Origin: Chloroflexota bacterium
Lineage (GTDB): Bacteria; Chloroflexota; Dormibacteria; Dormibacterales; Dormibacteraceae
Direction of reading: 5' to 3'
NCBI GenBank assembly: GCA_005881275.1
Contig: VBEF01000036.1
Span: forward strand, 42,504 to 106,503
DNA: 64,000 bases
The notes beneath the pieces were generated by a model that saw nothing but the letters and a program-made list of their open reading frames with translations, ran no database searches and had not been told where the DNA came from. Positions within the stretch are counted from its first letter, which is position 1; every line of letters starts with the position of its first letter. A program made the position numbers and the translations under genes. Shown piece after piece: positions 20,054 through 27,591 of the stretch.

Positions 20054-21190
20054 GTGCACAAAGTGGTGGTTGCGCCGAATGCTTTCAAGGGGACGCTGAC
20101 CGCCACCGAAGCTGCCGCGGCGATCGCGCGCGGCGTGCGCGAGGTCTTTCCGGACGCCGAAGTCGTCGAGGTCCCGGTCGCCGACGGTGGCGACGGCACG
20201 GTCGAGGCGCTCGTCTCGGCGAGCCATGGTGAGTACCTGATCGCGGGCGTGGAAGGACCGCTCGGCGATCCGGTCTCGGCGAAGTACGGCGTGATCGAAT
20301 CCGGGCGGACCGCGGTGGTCGAGCTCGCCGCGGCCAGCGGCCTGACGCTCCTTTCGCCCTCTCGACGGGATCCGCGGAAAACATCCACCTATGGATTCGG
20401 TCAGCTCCTCGAAGCGGCGCGGCGAAGCGGCGCAGTCACGATCATCGCGGGCATAGGGGGTTCCGCCACCAACGACGGCGGAGCGGGTATGGCCCAGGCC
20501 ATCGGTTACCGCCTGCTGGACGGAACAGGCCGTGACCTGCCGCGCGGCGGCGCCGCCTTGTCGCGCCTGGAGCGCATCGACGCCACCGGCTTTGACCGGC
20601 AGTGGGAGGCGGTCCGGGTGAAGGTGGCCTGCGACGTGACAAACCCCCTGACGGGGCCGCTCGGAGCAAGCGCCGTTTACGGGCCGCAAAAAGGAGCCGA
20701 CGCGACAGCCGTTCGGGAGCTGGACGCCGCGCTGGCCCGGCTGGCCGAAGTCATCGAGCGGGATCTAGGCAAGCGGGTGGCTGACATTCCCGGCGCCGGC
20801 GCGGCAGGGGGGGCGGGGGCCGGCATGGTCGCCTTCCTGGACGCGGTCCTCCTTCCCGGCGCGCCGCTCGTGGTCGAGGCGGCCGGGCTCGACGCCAAGC
20901 TCCGGGGGGCCAACCTTGTGATCACCGGCGAGGGCCGCGTCGACGAGCAGACGGCTTACGGGAAGGCGCCTGGCGAGGTGGCGCGCCGCGCGCAGGCCGT
21001 GGGCGTCCCAGTCTTGCTGTTGGCGGGCGGCAAGGGGCCGGGATGGGAAGCGTTGAGCAAGTTGGGCGTGACCTCCGTGGTCACGCTGACGGATGAAGGG
21101 GTGAACCTGGGCCAGGCCATAAATGGGCCATCGCGGATGCTTACGCGGGCCGCCGTAGTAGCCTGCCGCAGGCATTCATGGACGAGGTAA
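20054..21190 (+). CDS. glxK: Glycerate kinase (GlxK/GarK type)
   Basis: A 378-residue class I glycerate kinase phosphorylating D-glycerate. VVVAPNAFKGTLTATEAA, PVADGGDGTVEAL, GIGGSATNDGGAGMAQAIGY and VITGEGRVDEQTAYGKAPG are family signatures. It starts at GTG 20054. A D-2-hydroxyacid dehydrogenase (glyoxylate/hydroxypyruvate reductase type) at 44.4 kb could supply glycerate. The 3' end overlaps the sigma-factor gene by 13 bases. Confidence 0.93.
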   Translation: MHKVVVAPNAFKGTLTATEAAAAIARGVREVFPDAEVVEVPVADGGDGTVEALVSASHGEYLIAGVEGPLGDPVSAKYGVIESGRTAVVELAAASGLTLLSPSRRDPRKTSTYGFGQLLEAARRSGAVTIIAGIGGSATNDGGAGMAQAIGYRLLDGTGRDLPRGGAALSRLERIDATGFDRQWEAVRVKVACDVTNPLTGPLGASAVYGPQKGADATAVRELDAALARLAEVIERDLGKRVADIPGAGAAGGAGAGMVAFLDAVLLPGAPLVVEAAGLDAKLRGANLVITGEGRVDEQTAYGKAPGEVARRAQAVGVPVLLLAGGKGPGWEALSKLGVTSVVTLTDEGVNLGQAINGPSRMLTRAAVVACRRHSWTR

Positions 21191-21960
21191 AGCCAAAGCC
21201 GGCCGGCAAGGAAGGGAGCGAGCCGTCGGACGTCGAGCTCGTCAGGGCCTACCGGAAGGGAGATGCCCACGCGTTCGAAGAGCTCCACCGGCGGTATGTC
21301 GCGTCGATCTTCCGGCTCGTCCGCCGCAAGCTGGGCGACGCGCTGCTGGCTGAGGACATCGCCCAGGAGACCTTCATGAAGGCCCTCCGGATGATGGAGA
21401 GGGTCGACGAGTCGTTCAACTTCGGTGGCTGGGTCCATACCGTGGCCAGGAACCTCTGCTACGACGAGCTGCGCCGGCGGCAGCGTGACTTGCGCGTCGA
21501 CGGGACGACGGAAGAGGAAGAAACCGAGCTCATGACCAACCTTCCGTCGACGGCCCACTCCTTTGACCCGGTGCTCGTCCAGGAGTCGAATGAGACCCGC
21601 CGCCAGGTCTGGCAGGTGGCGCAGCGCCTGCCCGAGAAGTACCGCCTGGTGCTCACCCTTCGCGAGCTCCAGGATATGAGCTACCGGCAGATCGCCCGCA
21701 CGCTGAAAATGTCGGAAAGCGCGGTCGAGACTCTGCTGTATCGGGCGCGCCTTCGGTTCAAGGAGGAGTACCTGGCCTCGCAGCGCGAGGGTGAGCTCAC
21801 GCACGAGGAGGCCCTGCCACTATTGGCCCCGTACCTCGCCGGCAAGCTGCGCCGGCCGCAGGCGGAAGCCGTGCGCAGCCACATAGCGACATGTACCAAA
21901 TGTGCCCGCCGGATCGGGCGGCGACGGCTCAAAGACCAGCGCAGGAGTGAAGCTAAATGA
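21178..21960 (+). CDS. ECF-type sigma factor with C-terminal zinc anti-sigma-like motif
   Basis: A 260-residue protein. Sigma region 2 lies at about residues 25-95 (AFEELHRRYVASIFRLVRRK, DIAQETFMKALRMM, WVHTVARNLCYDELRR). Region 4 lies at about 135-195 (LPEKYRLVLTLRELQDMSYRQIARTL). After it, residues 205-245 contain HEEALPLLAPYLAGKLRRPQ and HIATCTKC, the H-x3-C-x2-C zinc motif of ZAS anti-sigma factors and zf-HC2 domains. This looks like a sigma factor carrying its own redox or metal-sensing brake in the same chain. It directs RNA polymerase to specific promoters; its targets are unknown. Confidence 0.88.
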   Translation: MDEVKPKPAGKEGSEPSDVELVRAYRKGDAHAFEELHRRYVASIFRLVRRKLGDALLAEDIAQETFMKALRMMERVDESFNFGGWVHTVARNLCYDELRRRQRDLRVDGTTEEEETELMTNLPSTAHSFDPVLVQESNETRRQVWQVAQRLPEKYRLVLTLRELQDMSYRQIARTLKMSESAVETLLYRARLRFKEEYLASQREGELTHEEALPLLAPYLAGKLRRPQAEAVRSHIATCTKCARRIGRRRLKDQRRSEAK

Positions 21961-21982
21961 CGGTTAGTACAGTAGGTGTGAA

Positions 21983-22540
21983 ATGGCTCGGATAGTCGTC
22001 CGGTTCTTCGACGACGAGACCGTGGAGGGCGTAGCCCGCGATCTCGATTTCGACGAGCCTGACTTCCTGGTCGAGGTCGATGACGCCGGCGGCCTGGAGA
22101 ACAACGAGACGGCCTGGATCCCGCTCACGGCCGTGAAATGGGTGGAGCTTCAGCGCGACAAGGAGCTGGCCGACACGCCGACCCGCAAGGTGGCGATCCG
22201 CTTCCTGGACGGGGAGGTGCTTCGGGGCCATCTCGACGGCACCCTGGAGCGGCACCGCTACGGCGTGGTGCTCCACCTCCACGCGGAGCAGAGCGATAGC
22301 CCGATCCGCAAGCTCGGGATCCCGTTTTCAGCCGTCAAAGCGCTCTTTTTCGTCCGCGAGTTCGACGCGCGTGGCGAGGAGGCCGGCACTGCCTCCGACG
22401 CGTACCTGGCCCGGCGGACGATGGCCCCGCTGCTCGACGTGCTCGAGGAGATGGACATGCTGACCCGGCTCCACCGGGACGGACTGCTCTCGGACCACGA
22501 GTACGCAAGCAAGCGCACACTCGTTCTGGAGCGCCTCTAG
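21983..22540 (+). CDS. Protein with duplicated beta domain and SHOCT-like C-terminus
   Basis: A 185-residue protein. Two similar units can be aligned: MARIVVRFFDDETVEGVARD...PLTAVKWVEL at residues 1-55 and RKVAIRFLDGEVLRGHLDG...PFSAVKALFFV at about 70-125. The last 35 residues (LEEMDMLTRLHRDGLLSDHEYASKR) resemble a SHOCT oligomerisation motif. It lies 22 bases after the sigma-factor stop, so it may be the sigma factor's partner (inference). The repeat unit resembles a small DUF I cannot name with certainty. Confidence 0.75.
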   Translation: MARIVVRFFDDETVEGVARDLDFDEPDFLVEVDDAGGLENNETAWIPLTAVKWVELQRDKELADTPTRKVAIRFLDGEVLRGHLDGTLERHRYGVVLHLHAEQSDSPIRKLGIPFSAVKALFFVREFDARGEEAGTASDAYLARRTMAPLLDVLEEMDMLTRLHRDGLLSDHEYASKRTLVLERL

Positions 22541-22590
22541 TCCAGAGCCCTCTCCTTCATGGGGGTGGCCCGAAGGGCCGGAGGGGCCCG

Positions 22591-22596
22591 TAGAAT
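22591..22596 (+). promoter_or_regulatory. -10 box of pdxS
   Basis: TAGAAT lies 7 nt before the pdxS GTG (22604) with no Shine-Dalgarno between, so the transcript is probably leaderless. It supports GTG 22604 over the ORF-track start at 22559. Confidence 0.55.
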
Positions 22597-22603
22597 TCCG
22601 AAC

Positions 22604-23521
22604 GTGGCCGAACGCAACGGTTCGGGTAATGGAGACGGCTCTGTGAAGGGTTCCTTCAAGGTGAAGGCCGGGCTGGCCCAGATGCTGAAGGGCGGCGTCA
22701 TCATGGACGTCGTCACCGCCGAGCACGCCCGCATCGCGCAGGAGGCGGGCGCATGCGCGGTCATGGCCCTGGAGCGGGTCCCCGCCGATATCCGCAAGGA
22801 AGGCGGTGTGGCGCGCATGTCTGACCCGGATCTGATCAAGTCGATCATGGCCGCGGTCACGATCCCGGTCATGGCCAAGTGCAGGATCGGCCACTTCGTC
22901 GAGGCCCAGATCCTCGAAGAGCTTGGCATCGACTACATCGACGAGTCGGAGGTCCTGACCCCCGCTGACGAAGAGAACCACATCGACAAACACCCTTTCA
23001 AGGTTCCTTTCGTGTGCGGTTGCCGCGACCTGGGCGAAGCGACTCGTCGCATCGCTGAAGGCGCGGCCATGATCCGGACCAAAGGCGAGGCCGGCACCGG
23101 CAATGTCGTCGAGGCCGTACGCCACGCGCGGGCCGTCAACGCCGGGATCCGCAACCTGCAAGGCATGAACCACGCGGAGCTTGTGCACGAGGCGAAGCAG
23201 ATCGGCGCCCCCGTTGAGGTTCTCGCCGAGTGTCAGAAGCTCGGCCGCCTTCCAGTCGTCAACTTCGCCGCCGGCGGCATCGCGACGCCGGCCGACGCGG
23301 CCCTGATGATGCAGCTGGGAGTCGACGGGGTGTTCGTCGGGTCAGGCATCTTCAAGTCGGAGGACCCCTTGAAGCGTGCCAAGGCGATCGTCGCGGCGAC
23401 CACGTACTTCGACAAGCCGGAGGTCCTGGCCGAGGTTTCCGCCGGTCTCGGCAAGGCCATGCACGGCCTCGAGATCCCGACCATTCCGAAGGACGAGCTT
23501 CTCGCTGCCCGAGGCTGGTAG
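22604..23521 (+). CDS. pdxS: Pyridoxal 5'-phosphate synthase subunit PdxS
   Basis: A 305-residue TIM barrel that makes PLP from ribose 5-phosphate, glyceraldehyde 3-phosphate and ammonia. [62 protein letters not shown] and [15 protein letters not shown] are hallmark segments. Ammonia comes from PdxT, encoded 14 bases downstream. The start is GTG 22604, set by the TAGAAT box. PLP serves ilvE and hisC in this window. Confidence 0.97.
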   Translation: MAERNGSGNGDGSVKGSFKVKAGLAQMLKGGVIMDVVTAEHARIAQEAGACAVMALERVPADIRKEGGVARMSDPDLIKSIMAAVTIPVMAKCRIGHFVEAQILEELGIDYIDESEVLTPADEENHIDKHPFKVPFVCGCRDLGEATRRIAEGAAMIRTKGEAGTGNVVEAVRHARAVNAGIRNLQGMNHAELVHEAKQIGAPVEVLAECQKLGRLPVVNFAAGGIATPADAALMMQLGVDGVFVGSGIFKSEDPLKRAKAIVAATTYFDKPEVLAEVSAGLGKAMHGLEIPTIPKDELLAARGW

Positions 23522-23534
23522 ATCTCCCCGGTCG

Positions 23535-24128
23535 GTGAAGCTCCGGGCGCCGCTCATCGGGGTCCTCGCGATGCAGGGTGCCTTCGCTGAGCACATGCGC
23601 GCTCTGGAATCCGCCGGCGCGCGCACGCGATTGGTGCGCGAGCGTGAAGACCTCGACGGACTCGACGGGATCGTGCTTCCCGGAGGCGAGAGCACGACCA
23701 TGGCGATGCTGATGGAGCGGACCGGCCTGCTCGAACCGGTCCGTGACGCAATTCAAGGTGGGCTTGCGACGCTTGCCACCTGTGCGGGGATGATCCTGCT
23801 CGCGCGGGACATCACCGACGGAATGCCCGACCAGCGCAGCCTCGGCCTGCTCGACATCGGTGTGCGCCGCAACGGATACGGCCGGCAGGTCGAAAGCTTC
23901 GAGGCGCCCCTTCACATAGAAGGGCTCAACGGCAAAACATTTCCCGGCGTCTTCATCCGCGCGCCGCTGGTCGAACGCGTTGGCGACGTGCATGTGATGG
24001 CGATGCACGATGGCCACCCGGTGGCGGTACGGCAAGGGCGAATCGTTGCGCTTGGCTTTCATCCAGAATTGAGCGGCGACCTCCGGCTGCACCGAGAGTT
24101 CGTGCGCCTTGCAAGCGGTTCCAGCTGA
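23535..24128 (+). CDS. pdxT: Pyridoxal 5'-phosphate synthase glutaminase subunit PdxT
   Basis: A 197-residue class I glutaminase. The oxyanion loop PGGESTTM, nucleophile Cys in TCAGMILLA and the His-Glu pair in LGFHPELSGD are all present. It delivers ammonia to PdxS. The ORF track begins at 23376 inside pdxS; GTG 23535 gives the normal N-terminus (KLRAPLIGVLAMQGAFAEH). The stop overlaps the next start (TGATG). Confidence 0.96.
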   Translation: MKLRAPLIGVLAMQGAFAEHMRALESAGARTRLVREREDLDGLDGIVLPGGESTTMAMLMERTGLLEPVRDAIQGGLATLATCAGMILLARDITDGMPDQRSLGLLDIGVRRNGYGRQVESFEAPLHIEGLNGKTFPGVFIRAPLVERVGDVHVMAMHDGHPVAVRQGRIVALGFHPELSGDLRLHREFVRLASGSS

Positions 24129-25075
24129 TGAAGGTGCGCACCGCCGGCCTGCTCGACCTCGCGCGGATCGAAGAGATGCACCGCTCTTCGGACATTCGGT
24201 TAAGCGAAGCGGCCCCGCCCGCCGCGCGGCTGTGGACGCTGTTGAGCTCGACCCTGTCTGCTCTGCTGCCTCTATCCCAGGAGACGTTGATGTACGTGGC
24301 GGAGGAGAACGGCAAGGTGGTTGGTTTCATCCAGGCCTCCGGCCAACCGATCGGTCTCGACCTTCGGCGGGCCCGAGTGCTGCAAGTCCTCAACCTCCAG
24401 GTCGCTGACGAAGCGGATCCCGACGATGTCGCGCCCGCCCTGGTGCAGCACCTGTGCAACCAGGCCCTCGAGCGCGGATCGCTGCGCTTGTTCGTTCGCC
24501 TTCCCGACCGCGACCCACTGCTGCCCGCATTCCGCACGCAGGGTTTCCGCCAGTACGCGACCGAGCAGGTCGTCTACGCGGAAAAGCCGTCGCAGCGTTC
24601 GAACCAATATCCGGACGGACTGCGGGCGGTGAAGCGCGGCGACGACCGCAAGCTCTACCAGCTGTATCGCAAGGTCACCCCCCAGGGCGTGTCCCAGCTG
24701 GAGGCTCCCACGTACCGCGAGTGGAGGGCGCTGCACTCAGGCGAATTGGCCGGAGGGCACGTGGTGGATCGGATCGAGATCGTCGGCTGGGTCAGGATGC
24801 AGCGTGGGAGCGGCGCCCGCCCTGACACTTTGCAGTTCATGGCCCTGCCCGAAAATACGCTGCCCGCCGAGCTCGCGGATTTCGGCATCTCACTCCTCCG
24901 CGAGTCAGAATCGCCCGCCTGGTCGAGCCTCCGTCACTATGATTCGCACATGATCGACGCCCTTCGCGGGCGTGGGTTCACCGTCTTGCTGACGCAGCTG
25001 TTGCTCGTCAAAGAGCTCGCGGTGAGGGTGCCTAAGCCGGTGCGAGAGAAAGGACTGGTGCCTTCTTTCGGGTGA
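24128..25075 (+). CDS. GNAT-like N-acetyltransferase, two-domain
   Basis: A 315-residue protein. The N-terminal half reads like a GNAT fold: VRTAGLLDLARIEEMHRSS, then MYVAEENGKVVGFIQASGQ and LNLQVADEADPDDVAPALVQ, with LLPAFRTQGFRQYATEQVV. A second, weaker half starts near residue 165 (GLRAVKRGDDRKLYQLYRKV) and ends with HMIDALRGRGFTVLLTQLLL. The substrate is unknown. It is coupled to pdxT by TGATG and to the AAA ATPase downstream. Confidence 0.7.
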   Translation: MKVRTAGLLDLARIEEMHRSSDIRLSEAAPPAARLWTLLSSTLSALLPLSQETLMYVAEENGKVVGFIQASGQPIGLDLRRARVLQVLNLQVADEADPDDVAPALVQHLCNQALERGSLRLFVRLPDRDPLLPAFRTQGFRQYATEQVVYAEKPSQRSNQYPDGLRAVKRGDDRKLYQLYRKVTPQGVSQLEAPTYREWRALHSGELAGGHVVDRIEIVGWVRMQRGSGARPDTLQFMALPENTLPAELADFGISLLRESESPAWSSLRHYDSHMIDALRGRGFTVLLTQLLLVKELAVRVPKPVREKGLVPSFG

Positions 25076-26619
25076 TGGCTGAGGCAAGGCAACAGTCTCG
25101 CGCCGCGAACTGGGATGAGGAGGTCGAGCTGCTCGCGCGTGCCCTGCCGCCCGAGCTTGCGCGCGCGCTGCACGAACGGATCGACCCGAGCGAACTGCTG
25201 GAGATCGTGCTCGACCTCGGTCGCGAGCCGGCGGCGCGGGTACCCGGTCGCGAGATTCTGCTCGCGGATCATCCGGTTTCCGCGTCCGATCTCGAGCACG
25301 TGGCCAACAATGTCGGCCAGTTCGGAGACGACAACCGCGCCGGCATCGAGCGCACCCTGCATCGCGTATCGGCGATACGCAACAGGTCGGGACGAATCGT
25401 CGGCCTGACCATGCGCGTCGGCCGGGCGGTGACAGGAACGGGCGAGATCATCCGCGACATCGTCGTCAGCGGCCAGAGCATCTTGCTGCTCGGCCGTCCC
25501 GGTATTGGCAAAACGACAATGCTGCGGGAGTGCGCGCGGCTGCTTGCCGATGAGCTGCGCAAGCGGGTCGTGATCGTCGATACGTCAAATGAGATCGGCG
25601 GCGACGGCGATATCCCGCATCCCGGCATTGGGCGCGCCAGGCGCATGCAGGTGAAGACGCCGCTGCTGCAGCATGCCGTGATGATCGAGGCGGTCGAGAA
25701 CCACATGCCCGAGGTCATCGTCATCGATGAGATCGGGACAGAGCTCGAGGCGGCGGCGGCGCGGACCATTGCGGAGCGCGGCGTGCAGCTCATCGCGACC
25801 GCGCACGGTCAGACGCTCGAGAACCTGCTCGTGAACCCGACGCTCAACGACCTCCTGGGCGGCATCCAGAGCGTGACCCTCTCCGACGAGGAGGCGCGGC
25901 GGCGCGGCACCCAGAAGTCTGTGCTCGAGCGGAAGGCGCCGCCCACATTTGACGTGCTGGTCGAGATTCAGGACCGCGATCGGGTCGCGATTCACATGCC
26001 GCTCGCCGACGTCGTCGACACCGCGCTTCGCGGGCCGATGCAGACACCCAAGATCCGCGTCCGCACGCGTGAGGGTCGCGTGATCTCGAACGTGGACGCT
26101 CCGGTCGTGGTGGCCTCCGAGCCGGCGCCTGCCGCGGGCTCACCCGCCAAGCCGCTCGGCATCTTTCCGTACGGCGTCAGCCGGCATCACGTCGAGCAGT
26201 CGATCAAGGAGCTCGATCTGCCGGTGCGGGTGCTCGGCAACCTCGACGGCGCGGGCGCCGTGCTGACCCTGAAGAACCACTACCGCCGGCGCCCCGACAG
26301 CCTGCGCCAGGCTGAGAGCCGAGGGCTGCCGATTCACATCCTCAAAAGCAACTCGGCGAGCCAGGTGCGGGACGCGCTCTCACGCATCTACGGCGTCGAC
26401 AAGCAGGACGAGGCGACGACCCGCGCCCTGGCAGAGGCCGCCGCCGCCATCCGCCAGGTCAAAACGACCCTGAGACCGGTCGAGATCTCGCCCCAGAATG
26501 CGTACTTGCGCCGCCTGCAGCACCAGCTCGTGGCTGAAAACGAGCTCTCGGCCCGCAGCACCGGCAAGGAGCCGCAGCGCCGGCTTCGCATAACTCCGTC
26601 GCCCGAGGAACCCGCTTAG
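25075..26619 (+). CDS. AAA ATPase, Ycf45/SpoIIIAA-like nucleic-acid-binding protein
   Basis: A 514-residue protein. The N-terminal RHRNGRIVGLTMRVGRAVTG-type segment precedes a SpoIIIAA/RecA-like ATPase: Walker A GRPGIGKTT near residue 143, DTSNEIGGDGDIPHPGIGRARR, Walker B PEVIVIDEIGTELEA and TAHGQTLENLL. The C-terminal third (IFPYGVSRHHVEQSIKEL, then RVLGNLDGAGAVLTLK) resembles the R3H-linked part of the cyanobacterial/plastid Ycf45 family. The role is uncertain; nucleic-acid binding is inferred from family. I use ATG 25075; a GTG overlaps 3 bases upstream. Confidence 0.8.
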   Translation: MAEARQQSRAANWDEEVELLARALPPELARALHERIDPSELLEIVLDLGREPAARVPGREILLADHPVSASDLEHVANNVGQFGDDNRAGIERTLHRVSAIRNRSGRIVGLTMRVGRAVTGTGEIIRDIVVSGQSILLLGRPGIGKTTMLRECARLLADELRKRVVIVDTSNEIGGDGDIPHPGIGRARRMQVKTPLLQHAVMIEAVENHMPEVIVIDEIGTELEAAAARTIAERGVQLIATAHGQTLENLLVNPTLNDLLGGIQSVTLSDEEARRRGTQKSVLERKAPPTFDVLVEIQDRDRVAIHMPLADVVDTALRGPMQTPKIRVRTREGRVISNVDAPVVVASEPAPAAGSPAKPLGIFPYGVSRHHVEQSIKELDLPVRVLGNLDGAGAVLTLKNHYRRRPDSLRQAESRGLPIHILKSNSASQVRDALSRIYGVDKQDEATTRALAEAAAAIRQVKTTLRPVEISPQNAYLRRLQHQLVAENELSARSTGKEPQRRLRITPSPEEPA

Positions 26620-26620
26620 T

Positions 26621-26626
26621 TAGAGT
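26621..26626 (+). promoter_or_regulatory. -10 box of tmk
   Basis: TAGAGT lies 8 nt before the tmk GTG and no ribosome binding site is visible, suggesting a leaderless tmk-darA transcript. Confidence 0.45.
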
Positions 26627-26634
26627 TCCGCCTG

Positions 26635-27243
26635 GTGGCTAAGCGGGGGCTGTTCATCACCTTTGAGGGCACGGAGGGCTCGGGCAAGACCACGCAGGCC
26701 GAGCTGCTGGGCGAATGGCTCTCCAGGCACGACCCGGTCGCGGTTCGCGAGCCGGGAGGCACCGAGCTGGGCGAGCAGATTCGCGACGTTCTCCTGTACA
26801 AGGGCCTGGAGATAGACCCCGAGGCGGAGATGTACCTGTTCATGGCGTCACGCCGCCAGCTCATTGCCGAGGTCATCGTGCCGGCGCTCGCGGCGGGCCA
26901 GATCGTCATCGCCGACCGCTACCACGACTCAACTCTCGCCTACCAGGGTGGGGCAAGAGGTCTGCCGACCGTCTGGCCCCCAACCTTCCCGCGACCTGAC
27001 ATCACGTTCTGGTTGGACGGACCGGTCGAGGCCGGACTCAGCCGCCACGAGGAGGCTGGGAAGCGCAAGGACCGCATGGAGAGCGAATCGATCGAGTTCC
27101 ACCGCAAGGTCGCCGAGGCTTACGAAAAGCTCGCGGCGGCGGAGCCAAAGCGCTTCGTGCGTCTCGACGCGACCGGCACGCGGGACAAGATCCACTACGA
27201 GGTTCGCGACCATCTCAAGCCGCTCGTCGGGGGCATGGATTGA
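26635..27243 (+). CDS. tmk: Thymidylate kinase
   Basis: A 202-residue kinase that converts dTMP to dTDP. P-loop FEGTEGSGKTTQ, the dTMP-binding REPGGT and the DRYHDSTLAYQGGARGL segment are present. The length is normal. The start is GTG 26635. The last bases overlap darA, as in Bacillus where tmk and yaaQ are neighbours; holB, which follows in Bacillus, lies 15 kb away here. Confidence 0.95.
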   Translation: MAKRGLFITFEGTEGSGKTTQAELLGEWLSRHDPVAVREPGGTELGEQIRDVLLYKGLEIDPEAEMYLFMASRRQLIAEVIVPALAAGQIVIADRYHDSTLAYQGGARGLPTVWPPTFPRPDITFWLDGPVEAGLSRHEEAGKRKDRMESESIEFHRKVAEAYEKLAAAEPKRFVRLDATGTRDKIHYEVRDHLKPLVGGMD

Positions 27244-27569
27244 AGCTGATCATCGCCGTCGTACAGGGAGAGGACGCGCAGCGCGCAGTGGCCGCGTTGA
27301 CCGACAAGGGCGTCAGCTCCACGCGAATCTCGTCGACGGGCGGTTTCCTGCAGCAGGGCAACGTCACGTTGATGATCGGAGTTGACGACGGGCAGGTGAC
27401 GGAGGCGCTGAAGGTCATCCACGACAACTGCCATGAGCGCAGCCGCTATCTGTCGCCGGTGCCACCGCTCGCTGAACCCGGCGAGTTCTTCATGGCCTTC
27501 CCGGTCGAGGTTGAGGTCGGCGGCGCGACAGTTTTCGTGATGTCGGTGGACTCGTTCGAAAAGATCTGA
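27240..27569 (+). CDS. darA: Cyclic-di-AMP receptor, PstA/DarA family (DUF970)
   Basis: A 109-residue PII-like signalling protein. KLIIAVVQGEDAQRAVAALTDKG, RISSTGGFLQQGNVTLMIGVDD and the C-terminal GGATVFVMSVDSFEKI match the family, which forms trimers binding c-di-AMP. It starts at TTG 27240, overlapping the tmk TGA (TTGA). No diadenylate cyclase is in the window. Downstream effects of this receptor are poorly known. Confidence 0.92.
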   Translation: MKLIIAVVQGEDAQRAVAALTDKGVSSTRISSTGGFLQQGNVTLMIGVDDGQVTEALKVIHDNCHERSRYLSPVPPLAEPGEFFMAFPVEVEVGGATVFVMSVDSFEKI

Positions 27570-27591
27570 TCTTCTGGAATCCAGGGTTCCC

